Shown here: piece by piece, positions 1 to 7,046 of the stretch
Layout: every line of letters begins with the position of its first letter
Numbering within the stretch: position 1 is the first letter of the stretch
Origin: Desulfarculaceae bacterium
GTDB taxonomy: Bacteria; Desulfobacterota; Desulfobacteria; Desulfobacterales; Desulfobacteraceae
Direction: 5' to 3'
Length of the DNA stretch: 18,696 bases
Assembly (NCBI GenBank): GCA_021737205.1
Contig: JAIPEK010000011.1
Location: forward strand, 1 to 18,696
Translations under genes and position numbers: made by a program
Notes under the pieces: generated by a model
Seen by the model: the letters and a program-made list of their open reading frames with translations, nothing else
What the model was told of the DNA's origin: nothing
Database searches by the model: none

Positions 1-98
1 CATAAATAATCTTTCTTTATAAATAAAGGCAAATCATGTACAAATTGGATTTTATATAACAGCCATGTCCTTTTGGACACAACGAATGATGAAAAATC

Positions 99-158
99 AC
101 CATGAAGATCATGAAGTTCATGAAGATTTTACTTCAGTTCCTTCATGGTCTTCATGGT
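99..158. repeat. 18-bp inverted repeat with ATGAAG units upstream of the EndoQ-helicase gene
   Basis: The left arm (99-116) and right arm (141-158) are complementary over 18 positions. The single exception, T109 opposite G148, would be a G-U wobble in RNA. The loop is 24 bases. Both arms are built from short ATGAAG/CTTCAT units, and a third unit lies in the loop, so the element looks like a small repeat of the kind scattered between genes in many bacteria. No T-run follows directly on either strand, so it is not a classic terminator. It lies about 50 bases before the preferred start codon at 207 and would fold in the mRNA leader if transcription begins upstream of it. Confidence 0.7.
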
Positions 159-206
159 AAAATGTTGTTCTTTCATATAAAAAGGAACACAATCCGGGGA
201 GGAGTG

Positions 207-3191
207 ATGACGTTTTTTGCGGATCTGCATGTGCATTCCAAATATTCCAGGGCCACGGCGAAAAATCTGGACCTTGAAAACCTGTACCGGGCGTCCCGGC
301 TCAAGGGGATCACCGTGGTCGGCACCGGTGATTTCACCCACCCGGCCTGGTTCGCTGAGATAGAGGAAAAACTGGTCGAGGCGGAACCCGGGCTTTTCCG
401 GCTCAAACCGGAACTTGAAAAAGAACTCGACAGACATGTTCCCGCCCTCTGTCTGGCTGATGTGAGGTTTATTCTCCAGGCGGAAATCAGCAGCATATAC
501 AAAAAGGACGGGGTGGTCCGGAAGAACCACAACCTGGTGTTTTTCCCGGACCTTCAAAGCGTGAAGCGGTTCAACGCCAGGCTGGACCGGATCGGCAACA
601 TTGAATCCGACGGCCGCCCGATCCTGGGGCTGGATGCGGAAAAACTGCTGGAAATCACCTTGGATACCAACCCCGAGGGGATGCTGATCCCGGCGCACAT
701 CTGGACACCCTGGTTTTCCCTTTTCGGTTCCAAATCCGGATTCGACCGGGTGGATCAATGCTTCGGCGATCTTTCCGGGCATATATTCGCCGCCGAAACC
801 GGACTTTCATCTGACCCGCCCATGAACTGGCGTGTCAAAGATCTGGACCGGATCAGCCTGATATCCAGCTCAGACGCCCATTCTCCCATGTATCTCGGAA
901 GAAACGCCACCGTGTTTCACTCGAACCTTTCCTTTAAAGACATACGCAAGGCCCTTGAGACCGGGGATCCCGCCCAATACGGCGGCACCGTGGACATGTA
1001 TCCCCACCAGGGCAAATACCATTTTGACGGCCACAGGAAATGCGGGGTCTGCCTGGCTCCTGAAAAGACGGAAAGCTTTGGCGGGATCTGCCCCGAGTGC
1101 GGCAAGCCCTTGACGCTGGGCGTGTTGAACCGGGTGCAAAAGCTTGCCGCAAGACCCCGGGGATACACACCGGAAAACCGGGCCTCCTTTCAAAGTATCG
1201 TGCCCATGGCCGATCTGTTGTCCGAGATATTCCAGGTGGGACCCAAGACCAAAAAGGTCGGGGGTCATTATGACAAACTCCTGGAGAGTATCGGTCCGGA
1301 ATTGTATATTCTGTTGGAGTGCGGTATCCCGGACATAGAGAAGGCAGGTGTGCCCATGTTTGCAGAGGCCGTTCAAAGAATGCGGGCGGGAAGGGTAAAG
1401 ATATCCCCGGGTTATGACGGAGAGTACGGAAAGGTGGAGATTTTCAGCAAAGAGGATAGAGAAGCGCTCAAAGGAGGCGGCGGTAAACTGTTTGAAGATC
1501 CTGCGGTAAGGAAAAAGAAAAGTACCGGGGCAAAGGAAAAGAAACCGCAGGAGAACAAAGCCTGCGTCCCTGGAAAGGAACCCCGAGAAAAAGAGGAACT
1601 GTCGGCCGGGCCGGCGGAAGAAAGATTGAACAGCAGACAGGAAAAGGCCGTGGCTTTTCAGGGGGCGCCCCTTATGATCCAGGCCGGACCGGGCACGGGA
1701 AAGACCCGGACCATCACCGAAAAGATTGCTTTCCTGATCCGGGAAAAAGGGGTTCGGCCGGAGGATATCCTGGCGCTGACGTTCACCACCAAGGCGGCCG
1801 GCGAAATGAAACAGCGCATTGAAACCCGGACCGGCAAAAAGCCTTGTGATGTGGTTGCGGCCACGTTTCACTCTTTCTGCCTGATGGTTTTGCGGGAATA
1901 TGGCGGGTTCGATCCGATGGTGGCAAACGAAGAGGCGCTTGCCGGGTTCTTGGACAAGGCGTGTGCGGAGGAATCGATCAAGCCGGACAAGGCCGATCTG
2001 ATGATCCAGAAGGCAAAGCAGCGGCTGTTTTCCGTAGAAGATGACCTTGAACCCTTGTTCGGCCCGGATCAGGCGGAGACGGTCCGGCGGATATGGAAGA
2101 GGTATGAGGCTCTCCTGGCTGCGGACGGATTTTCGGACTACGAGGACCTGATTGTCCGGACGGTGACCCTTTTCAATCAAAACCCGGACCTTCTGTCCAA
2201 GGCAAAAGAGCGCTTTACGTATATATTCGTGGACGAGTACCAGGACATCAACCACAGCCAGTATGTCCTGGTCAAAACGCTTGCCTGCGGCGGAGAGCGG
2301 CTTGTGGTCATCGGGGACCCGGACCAGTCCATATACGGGTTCCGCGGCTCGGACCGGACCTTTTTCAACCGGTTCGAACATGATTTTCCGGGGTGTGAAA
2401 AAATTGTGCTGAAAAAGAGCTACCGTTCCCCCCAGTCCATACTGGACGCCTCTTTTCAGATGATAACAAGGCAAAACAACGAAACCGGCAGGGAACGGAT
2501 TCTGTCGACCCTTTCTTTTGACAGCAGGCTGTTGATTCTGGAAACCGCCGGCCGGAAGGCCGAAGCGGTTTCAGTGGGCAAAATGATCGAGCAGATGGTG
2601 GGCGGCACATCGTTTTTGTCCATTGATGCAGGCAAGGTTTTAGATGCTCCGGAAAAAGAGTTTTCGTTTTCCGATTTTGCCGTCCTGTTCCGCACCAAGC
2701 GGCAGTATGATGCATTTGAAGAGGTGTTTTCCACCGCCGGGATCCCGTTTCAGTGCGCCGGACGGGAAAAACGGGAACATCCGGATGTTGCGGTCCAGGG
2801 TCCGGAAGGGGAAATTCTGAACCATGATCAGGATTTCTGGGTTCCGGAGGCGGAAAAGGTTTCCTTCATGACTATCCATGCCGCCAAGGGGCTCGAGTTC
2901 CCGGTGGTGTTCGTGGCAGGTTGCGAACAGGGACTTATTCCCTTTTTCCCCAAACGAGACGAGCCTGCTGATCTGGACGAGGAAAGGCGTCTTTTTTACG
3001 TGGCCATGACCCGGGCTGAGCACCTGCTCTGCCTGACGTATGCAAAAAAACGAATGGTGTTCGGAAAAACCGAAAAGCGCGAAAAGTCAGTTTTTCTGCA
3101 GGATATCGAGAAAAATCTCCTTTTGCACCGGAACACGGAGTTTGTCCGGGAGGCAAAAAAGAACACCCCCAAACAGATGGAGCTGTTTTGA
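207..3191 (+). CDS. Endonuclease Q-like PHP nuclease fused to a UvrD/PcrA-type superfamily 1 helicase
   Basis: A 994-residue fusion. Residues 1-420 look like the PHP-domain family that includes Endonuclease Q, which cuts DNA 5' of deaminated bases. Visible PHP metal-ligand motifs are HVH at 8-10, GDFTH with D42 and H45, E93, PAH with H164, and SSDAH with D223 and H225. A four-cysteine zinc site follows (C279, C282, C295, C298). A charged Lys/Glu-rich linker at about 428-472 leads into the helicase. There, Walker A is GPGTGKT at 494-500, DEYQD begins at D676, and the QSIYGFRG, TIHAAKGLEF and YVAMTRAE motifs are all present, so the motor looks intact. The protein ends in QMELF, a possible sliding-clamp motif. 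The frame is open from 102, but the ATG at 207 is preferred: GGGGAGGAG lies just upstream, and the earlier codons only read through the inverted repeat. Known EndoQ enzymes lack a helicase, so coupling cleavage to unwinding is inference. Confidence 0.93.
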   Translation: MTFFADLHVHSKYSRATAKNLDLENLYRASRLKGITVVGTGDFTHPAWFAEIEEKLVEAEPGLFRLKPELEKELDRHVPALCLADVRFILQAEISSIYKKDGVVRKNHNLVFFPDLQSVKRFNARLDRIGNIESDGRPILGLDAEKLLEITLDTNPEGMLIPAHIWTPWFSLFGSKSGFDRVDQCFGDLSGHIFAAETGLSSDPPMNWRVKDLDRISLISSSDAHSPMYLGRNATVFHSNLSFKDIRKALETGDPAQYGGTVDMYPHQGKYHFDGHRKCGVCLAPEKTESFGGICPECGKPLTLGVLNRVQKLAARPRGYTPENRASFQSIVPMADLLSEIFQVGPKTKKVGGHYDKLLESIGPELYILLECGIPDIEKAGVPMFAEAVQRMRAGRVKISPGYDGEYGKVEIFSKEDREALKGGGGKLFEDPAVRKKKSTGAKEKKPQENKACVPGKEPREKEELSAGPAEERLNSRQEKAVAFQGAPLMIQAGPGTGKTRTITEKIAFLIREKGVRPEDILALTFTTKAAGEMKQRIETRTGKKPCDVVAATFHSFCLMVLREYGGFDPMVANEEALAGFLDKACAEESIKPDKADLMIQKAKQRLFSVEDDLEPLFGPDQAETVRRIWKRYEALLAADGFSDYEDLIVRTVTLFNQNPDLLSKAKERFTYIFVDEYQDINHSQYVLVKTLACGGERLVVIGDPDQSIYGFRGSDRTFFNRFEHDFPGCEKIVLKKSYRSPQSILDASFQMITRQNNETGRERILSTLSFDSRLLILETAGRKAEAVSVGKMIEQMVGGTSFLSIDAGKVLDAPEKEFSFSDFAVLFRTKRQYDAFEEVFSTAGIPFQCAGREKREHPDVAVQGPEGEILNHDQDFWVPEAEKVSFMTIHAAKGLEFPVVFVAGCEQGLIPFFPKRDEPADLDEERRLFYVAMTRAEHLLCLTYAKKRMVFGKTEKREKSVFLQDIEKNLLLHRNTEFVREAKKNTPKQMELF

Positions 3192-3211
3192 ACTTGTCCC
3201 GGGTATTTTCG

Positions 3212-3237
3212 GGCAACTCCCTTGATCGGGATTTGCC
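3212..3237 (+). terminator. stem-loop after the EndoQ-helicase gene, weak terminator candidate
   Basis: GGCAA (3212-3216) pairs with TTGCC (3233-3237), and TCCC (3218-3221) pairs with GGGA (3228-3231). One C/T mismatch separates the two stems, and the loop is six bases. It begins 20 bases after the stop codon. No run of T follows directly, so it may be an RNA-stabilising or weak termination structure rather than a standard intrinsic terminator. Confidence 0.3.
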
Positions 3238-3311
3238 GGACTGGTAGAATACAATATTTTTGCTGAAATAACCACCATGATGCAGCAGCATCACAGGAGT
3301 ATGATGGACAA

Positions 3312-3710
3312 ATGAATGAACCGACCGTAGTAAAAGAAATCAAACTGGACAACGGCCTTGTGCTGATGATCACCGACTGTTCGAAAAAGGTGGGACAGGA
3401 TGCCTGGCTTGTCTCGATGAAAGCGAAAATCGTTATTCCGGTGGATGAATCCACTCTTTCCGATGTGGAGAGATTCGGGATCGATCCGGCGGATGCGGTT
3501 TCAAAACTTGGAGAACAGGTGTCCTACGAGTACAAGGCAGAGCGGAATTTTATCATGGAGCAGGAAAAAGATGCGCTTTTTCAAAGTATGGTGGACGATT
3601 TCATGTCCACCAACCTTATGTATCTTTCCAATCCGCGGTTTGCTTCAAAATTTATCGTAAAAGAATACAGGGACCTCACGGATAAAAAACGATTGAAACG
3701 GTTTCGATGA
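3312..3710 (+). CDS. unrecognised 132-aa protein, translationally coupled to a lytic transglycosylase
   Basis: I do not recognise this family. The 132-residue product starts with a beta-rich segment (KEIKLDNGLVLMITDCSKK), followed by an acidic middle and a basic C-terminus ending KKRLKRFR. There is no signal peptide or membrane segment, so it should be cytoplasmic. An AGGAG at 3295-3299 lies 12 bases before the ATG, a long but usable spacing. A four-codon reading frame at 3301-3315 (Met-Met-Asp-Lys-stop) overlaps the start codon and could affect initiation. The stop codon overlaps the start of the next gene as ATGA, which points to coupled translation. The coding call rests on this coupling, the ribosome-binding site and an uninterrupted frame. 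Confidence 0.72.
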   Translation: MNEPTVVKEIKLDNGLVLMITDCSKKVGQDAWLVSMKAKIVIPVDESTLSDVERFGIDPADAVSKLGEQVSYEYKAERNFIMEQEKDALFQSMVDDFMSTNLMYLSNPRFASKFIVKEYRDLTDKKRLKRFR

Positions 3711-4285
3711 AAACCTATGTGGCCATCGCTGTTTGTGTTTCCATTTGTTTGATCCTCCCGGCGGAAGGGAGTGCGGATATTTACACCACAATTGATGCCG
3801 ACGGGGTCGTCCATTTTACCAACGTTCCCACGGCGGACAAGTACGAGTACAAGCTTTATTTAAAAGAGAAAAGGAAAAAAAATGAACGGTTCGCCACAGG
3901 TTCCGGTAAATACGATGCTCTCATCCGAAAGGCATCGAATCGGTATGGTCTTGATTTTTCCCTTTTAAAGGCGGTGATTCATGTGGAGTCCGGTTTTAAT
4001 CCCAGGGCGGTTTCCGGGAAAGGGGCAAAAGGGCTGATGCAGATTATGCCGGAAAATTTCGAACGCCTGGATGTGTCCGATCCGTTCGACCCTTCCCAGA
4101 ACATCATGGGCGGCGCCCGGTATCTCAACCGCCTGATCCGGCGGTACAAGAATACGCTTTCTTTGGCCCTTGCCGCATATAATGCAGGGCCATCGACCGT
4201 GGACCGGTATGAAACCATCCCCCCTTTTCCCGAAACCCGGCGGTATGTGAAAAAAGTGATGAAAGCGTACTCCATGTACAAGTGA
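3707..4285 (+). CDS. exported lytic transglycosylase (SLT domain, DUF4124-like N-terminus)
   Basis: A 192-residue peptidoglycan-cleaving enzyme of the Slt/MltC-like goose-lysozyme fold. Residues 1-23 form a signal peptide with a short basic start, a hydrophobic core and a likely cut after GSA. Residues 24-52 (DIYTTIDADGVVHFTNVP) resemble the DUF4124 domain that often precedes such enzymes. The catalytic domain spans about 68-192. E94 in HVESGFNP is the expected catalytic glutamate, followed by GLMQIMP (109-115), the NIMGGARYL stretch (132-140) and AAYNAGP (156-162), all typical of the family. It should act in the periplasm on cell-wall glycan, cutting with formation of a 1,6-anhydro end. The ATG overlaps the previous stop by four bases. 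It converges with galU after 73 bases, in which no clear terminator was seen. Confidence 0.93.
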   Translation: MKTYVAIAVCVSICLILPAEGSADIYTTIDADGVVHFTNVPTADKYEYKLYLKEKRKKNERFATGSGKYDALIRKASNRYGLDFSLLKAVIHVESGFNPRAVSGKGAKGLMQIMPENFERLDVSDPFDPSQNIMGGARYLNRLIRRYKNTLSLALAAYNAGPSTVDRYETIPPFPETRRYVKKVMKAYSMYK

Positions 4286-4358
4286 CCGCCTTTTCTCCTG
4301 ATATCAAAACCCTTTTCAACCATGGTTTAGCTTCGGCGCTTACAAAAGTCGGTACCGC

Positions 4359-5237
4359 TTACTTCAGGATCGAGTCCCGGATATAATCAAGAAGTTTTTC
4401 CCGGATATCCGGGTGCTCCATTGAATAGGCGAGGTTTGCCATCTGGAAGCCGGCCTTGTCCCCGCAGTCGAAACGCTCTCCCTTGAACTTGTACCCGAAA
4501 ACCGGCTGGTGTTCCAGAAGCGCTTTCATGGCGTCGGTCAGCTGAATTTCACCGCCGGCTCCTTTTTCTTTTTTGCCCAGAAAATCGAATATTCTCGGAG
4601 TGAGAATATACCGCCCCATTATGGCATAATTGGACGGGGCCTCGGAAGGATCCGGCTTTTCGATCATGTCCTTTATTTTGACCACGCTGTTTTCCATGGG
4701 TTCGGCATCCAGGATGCCGTATTTGTCCGTCTGGTCGGCATCCACTTCCATAATCGCGGCGATGGAGGCCCGCAGGCGGTCAAAGGTATCCACCATCTGG
4801 GTGAGGACCGATTTCTGGGATTTGACAAGGTCATCGGCCAGGAGAACGGCGAATGGTTCGTCACCCACGATGTCCCTTGCGCACCAGATGGCGTGCCCAA
4901 GCCCCAATGGTTCGTTCTGTCTGGTATAGACGATGGTGCCGGTTTTCGGCACAAGGCTCTGGATCTGCACCAGCAGTTCGTCCTTCTGCTTGAGTTCGAG
5001 ATTTCTTTCCAGCTCGAAAGACCGGTCAAAATGATCTTCCAGTGCTTTCTTCCCCCTGCCGGTAACAAATATGATCTGTTCGATTCCGGCTTCGAAAGCC
5101 TCTTCCACCGCATACTGGATAATGGGTTTGTCCACCACCGGAAGCATTTCTTTCGCCATGGCTTTGGTGGCCGGAAGAAACCGTGTTCCGAGTCCGGCAA
5201 CGGGAAATACCGCTTTTTTGATTTTCATCTGAGTCAT
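4359..5237 (-). CDS. galU: UTP--glucose-1-phosphate uridylyltransferase GalU
   Basis: A 292-residue nucleotidyltransferase that makes UDP-glucose from UTP and glucose-1-phosphate, the donor for cell-surface sugars. The N-terminal signature is clear: FPVAGLGTRFLPATKAMAKE (11-30), then MLPVVDKPIIQYAVEEA. Further typical GalU stretches are the GLGHAIWCA segment, the FAVLLADDL motif, the EKPDPSEAPSNYAIMGRYIL region and GGEIQLTDAM. Length is normal for the family. Two starts are possible: ATG at 5237 (MTQMKIKK) and ATG at 5228 (MKIKKAVFP). A purine-rich AGGAAGGGGGG abuts the first and lies about nine bases before the second. Most family members begin MKIKKAVFP, so 5228 is a real alternative. It is downstream of the ferritin-like gene on the same strand, with a palindromic repeat between them. 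Confidence 0.96.
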   Translation of the reverse strand: MTQMKIKKAVFPVAGLGTRFLPATKAMAKEMLPVVDKPIIQYAVEEAFEAGIEQIIFVTGRGKKALEDHFDRSFELERNLELKQKDELLVQIQSLVPKTGTIVYTRQNEPLGLGHAIWCARDIVGDEPFAVLLADDLVKSQKSVLTQMVDTFDRLRASIAAIMEVDADQTDKYGILDAEPMENSVVKIKDMIEKPDPSEAPSNYAIMGRYILTPRIFDFLGKKEKGAGGEIQLTDAMKALLEHQPVFGYKFKGERFDCGDKAGFQMANLAYSMEHPDIREKLLDYIRDSILK

Positions 5238-5318
5238 CCCCCCTTCCTGTTCTGTCGGTTACATTCGATACCCTGCATTCCTTTCTGCAAAAGTGCATTT
5301 CAATCCGGACAAAAAATC

Positions 5319-5455
5319 CGGGTAATCGTCACGGTTATCGGTTCACTGTTCACGGTTTTTCCATTGATTTCAACTCTTGAATTAATCTAATCTCTGTTTT
5401 TTAACCGTGAACCGACAACTGTAAACCGTGAACGGTTACAAATCCGGATTACCCG
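5319..5455. repeat. approx. 137-bp palindromic repeat with 9-bp terminal inverted repeats, MITE/REP-like
   Basis: The outer ends are perfect inverted copies: CGGGTAATC at 5319-5327 and GATTACCCG at 5447-5455. Inside, GTTCACGGTT on the left is the reverse complement of AACCGTGAAC on the right. ACCGTGAAC also recurs as a direct repeat on the right, and a nested AACCGT/ACGGTT hairpin lies near 5424-5437. The centre (about 5357-5397) is AT-rich and unpaired. On the minus strand the left end is followed by a run of six T, so the whole structure may end the transcript of the ferritin-like gene. The right terminal repeat contains that gene's stop codon. The structure is seen directly; mobile or repeat-family status is inferred. 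Confidence 0.65.
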
Positions 5456-5961
5456 TGTTCGAGATCGATCTCCATGAAATTGAACCAGTGGCCGTTGTTT
5501 GAACTGAAGTCAAGCTCCACCCGTACCACTTCCACGTGGCGTTCCTCGATTTCATGGAATTTTTTCAGAATTTCCTTGATCAGCCCCTCTTCAGCATTGT
5601 CACAGGATTCCTTGTAGAAACGGCTGGTTTCGATTTCAAGATTCAGAGCACTGTTCAACACCCGCTTGACGTCCCCGAGCATGTGCCGGGGAATCCTGTC
5701 TTTCATTTTTTCAATATTCCGATCCAGTTTCCCCACCGAGGGGATGTTGGATTCAAGCCGGCTGATATCCACATCATCCTTGTTTTTCAGCTTGTCCAGA
5801 CTGTATTCGAGAAAGTCCACATGGGACTGTTCATCGTCGGCCAGCGCCTTGAAAAGGTCCTTGCCCCTTTTGTCGTCGATTTTTTCCACTGCGGACAAGT
5901 ACAGATCCCGTATCTTTTTTTCATATTCAAGTGCTTCGGTAAAAATTTCTTCGGATTTCAT
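5449..5961 (-). CDS. rubrerythrin/ferritin-like di-iron protein
   Basis: A 170-residue four-helix protein of the rubrerythrin (COG1633-like) group, usually linked to peroxide or oxygen defence or iron handling in anaerobes. Probable di-iron motifs are EKKIRDLY (E14 to Y21), DDEQSH (E44, H47), the third helix LNLEIETSRFY (E109, E111) and EIEERH (E139, H142). There is no C-terminal rubredoxin CxxC domain; the protein instead ends in a hydrophobic-acidic tail, GHWFNFMEIDLEHG. The frame is open to 6093, but the ATG at 5961 is chosen because AGGGGGACAT precedes it and the upstream residues do not resemble the family. The last codons and stop lie inside the terminal repeat of the adjacent palindromic element, so the C-terminus may have been shaped by that insertion. 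Electron donor and substrate cannot be read from the sequence. Confidence 0.88.
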   Translation of the reverse strand: MKSEEIFTEALEYEKKIRDLYLSAVEKIDDKRGKDLFKALADDEQSHVDFLEYSLDKLKNKDDVDISRLESNIPSVGKLDRNIEKMKDRIPRHMLGDVKRVLNSALNLEIETSRFYKESCDNAEEGLIKEILKKFHEIEERHVEVVRVELDFSSNNGHWFNFMEIDLEHG

Positions 5962-6117
5962 ATGTCCCCCTGCTTGGAATGTGGATTCGCGTGCGACAAA
6001 TCCTGTCTGCACGTCGTGTTTCAGATTATCAGAAAAAAAAGGATATGGAAACTCTTTCCTGAAACGATTGTTTTCAAATCCAGCCGCCCTCACATTAACA
6101 TAAAAATGATTTTTCGC

Positions 6118-6146
6118 TGGTCAAGTCGCAGAATCGATATTATGAT
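6118..6146 (+). promoter_or_regulatory. candidate sigma-70-type promoter for the 6207-8737 gene group
   Basis: TGGTCA (6118-6123) and TATGAT (6141-6146) are separated by 17 bases. They match the -35 and -10 consensus at four and five of six positions. The predicted start would be near 6153, giving a leader of about 55 bases before the ATG at 6207. It lies in the 245-base divergent gap (5962-6206) between the ferritin-like gene and the zinc-ribbon gene. No convincing minus-strand promoter was found there. Confidence 0.35.
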
Positions 6147-6206
6147 AAGAGAAGATGTACATGCAATGGAACGGATTAAAACATATACAAGGAGAATGGA
6201 TCGTCA

Positions 6207-6407
6207 ATGGCTGAAGAAAAAAAGTTTAAACAGGTATGCACCTGTGAAAAATGCGGTAATGAAGCGGAAATGATTGTCACCTGCGAATGGGTGGAAGTGG
6301 AAGAGGCGGAAAAAAAGAAGAGTTCCAAAGGCGAGGCGGCCCGGGTAAAGGGAACCGGAACCTGCACCAGGTGCGGCAATGAAGCAGAAACCTGGGTTGA
6401 CCTTTAA
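6207..6407 (+). CDS. small double-CxxC zinc-ribbon-like protein (66 aa)
   Basis: A 66-residue acidic protein with an internal duplication: CEKCGNEAE (13-21) and CTRCGNEAE (53-61), separated by a Lys/Glu-rich linker. The two CxxC pairs (C13/C16 and C53/C56) could bind one zinc as a ribbon; C11 and C26 are extra cysteines. No function is assigned; such small ribbons may act as adaptors for RNA, DNA or protein. AAGGAG at 6189-6194 lies 12 bases before the ATG. It is the first gene of a probable operon, since the YigZ-family gene starts 15 bases after its stop. The repeated motif and ribosome-binding site make it a credible gene despite its size. Confidence 0.8.
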   Translation: MAEEKKFKQVCTCEKCGNEAEMIVTCEWVEVEEAEKKKSSKGEAARVKGTGTCTRCGNEAETWVDL

Positions 6408-6422
6408 CCGCGATTGAAAAAA

Positions 6423-7046
6423 ATGTGGTATTCTCTTGCCGAAGATTGCTCGGCCGAACTGAAAATCAGGCGCTCCACCTTTATCTGTTCTTTGGGGCAC
6501 GTCGAAACCATGGAGGATGCAAAAGAGTTTATCACGAACGTATCAAAGCTCCACAAGAACGCCACCCATAACTGCTGGGCCTACATTGTCGGAGATCGCG
6601 GGGAAACACGACACGCTTCGGATGCAGGCGAGCCTGCCGGCACGGCCGGGCAGCCCATGCTGAACACCCTTGCCGGTTACGGCCTGACCAACGTCGCATG
6701 CGTGGTGACCCGCTATTTCGGCGGTGTGAAACTGGGCATCAGGGGATTGATAGACGCATACGGGGCGGCGGCACGGGCTGCGGTGGAGGAGGGAAAGCTC
6801 AAAAAGTTCGTACGCACCCATTCCTACACGGTGAAGGTGGGGTATGCGTTCAACGATGCATTCCTCCGCCATATCAGCGACATGAACGGCTCCGTCACGG
6901 CATCGGATTATACGGACACCGTTACCCATACGGTGGCAATAGAGGAAGGGAACACGGAAGCGGCGGACCTGTTGTTCCGTGAACTGGAAAGTGCCGGAAA
7001 AATCGAATGGAGTCAACCGCAAAACGACAACGGGATGGAACAATGA
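6423..7046 (+). CDS. YigZ/IMPACT (UPF0029) family protein
   Basis: A 207-residue member of the YigZ/IMPACT family, whose eukaryotic members modulate the Gcn2 stress kinase and whose bacterial members have no settled role. The diagnostic core is present: RGETRHASDAGEPAGTAGQP, followed by VVTRYFGGVKLGIRGLIDAY, which closely matches E. coli YigZ. A C-terminal UPF0029-like ferredoxin-fold half follows. An upstream TTG at 6414 adds three residues and is possible. The ATG at 6423 is preferred, although no strong ribosome-binding site is visible for either, so translation may be coupled to the zinc-ribbon gene ending at 6407. Its stop overlaps the aminotransferase start as ATGA. Confidence 0.9.
   Translation: MWYSLAEDCSAELKIRRSTFICSLGHVETMEDAKEFITNVSKLHKNATHNCWAYIVGDRGETRHASDAGEPAGTAGQPMLNTLAGYGLTNVACVVTRYFGGVKLGIRGLIDAYGAAARAAVEEGKLKKFVRTHSYTVKVGYAFNDAFLRHISDMNGSVTASDYTDTVTHTVAIEEGNTEAADLLFRELESAGKIEWSQPQNDNGMEQ

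Noticed and set aside
102..206. Upstream extension of the EndoQ-helicase gene by 35 codons
   Set aside because: These codons only read through the inverted repeat, have no ribosome-binding site and do not resemble the PHP family, whereas the ATG at 207 has GGGGAGGAG before it.
870..2474. 534-codon open frame on the minus strand
   Set aside because: It lies wholly opposite the EndoQ-helicase gene, shows no recognisable domain, and is the kind of long antisense frame common opposite GC-rich codons.
4286..4358. Bidirectional terminator between the lytic transglycosylase and galU
   Set aside because: Only short imperfect pairings such as CGGTACCG were found, with no stem plus T-run on either strand.
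4509..5390. 293-codon plus-strand frame over galU and the repeat
   Set aside because: It is antisense to an unmistakable GalU and runs on into the palindromic repeat; no start signal or domain supports it.
5319..5455. CRISPR-like array from the repeated ACCGTGAAC units
   Set aside because: The units are few, in both orientations and irregularly spaced, forming a palindrome rather than direct repeats with uniform spacers; no cas gene is present.
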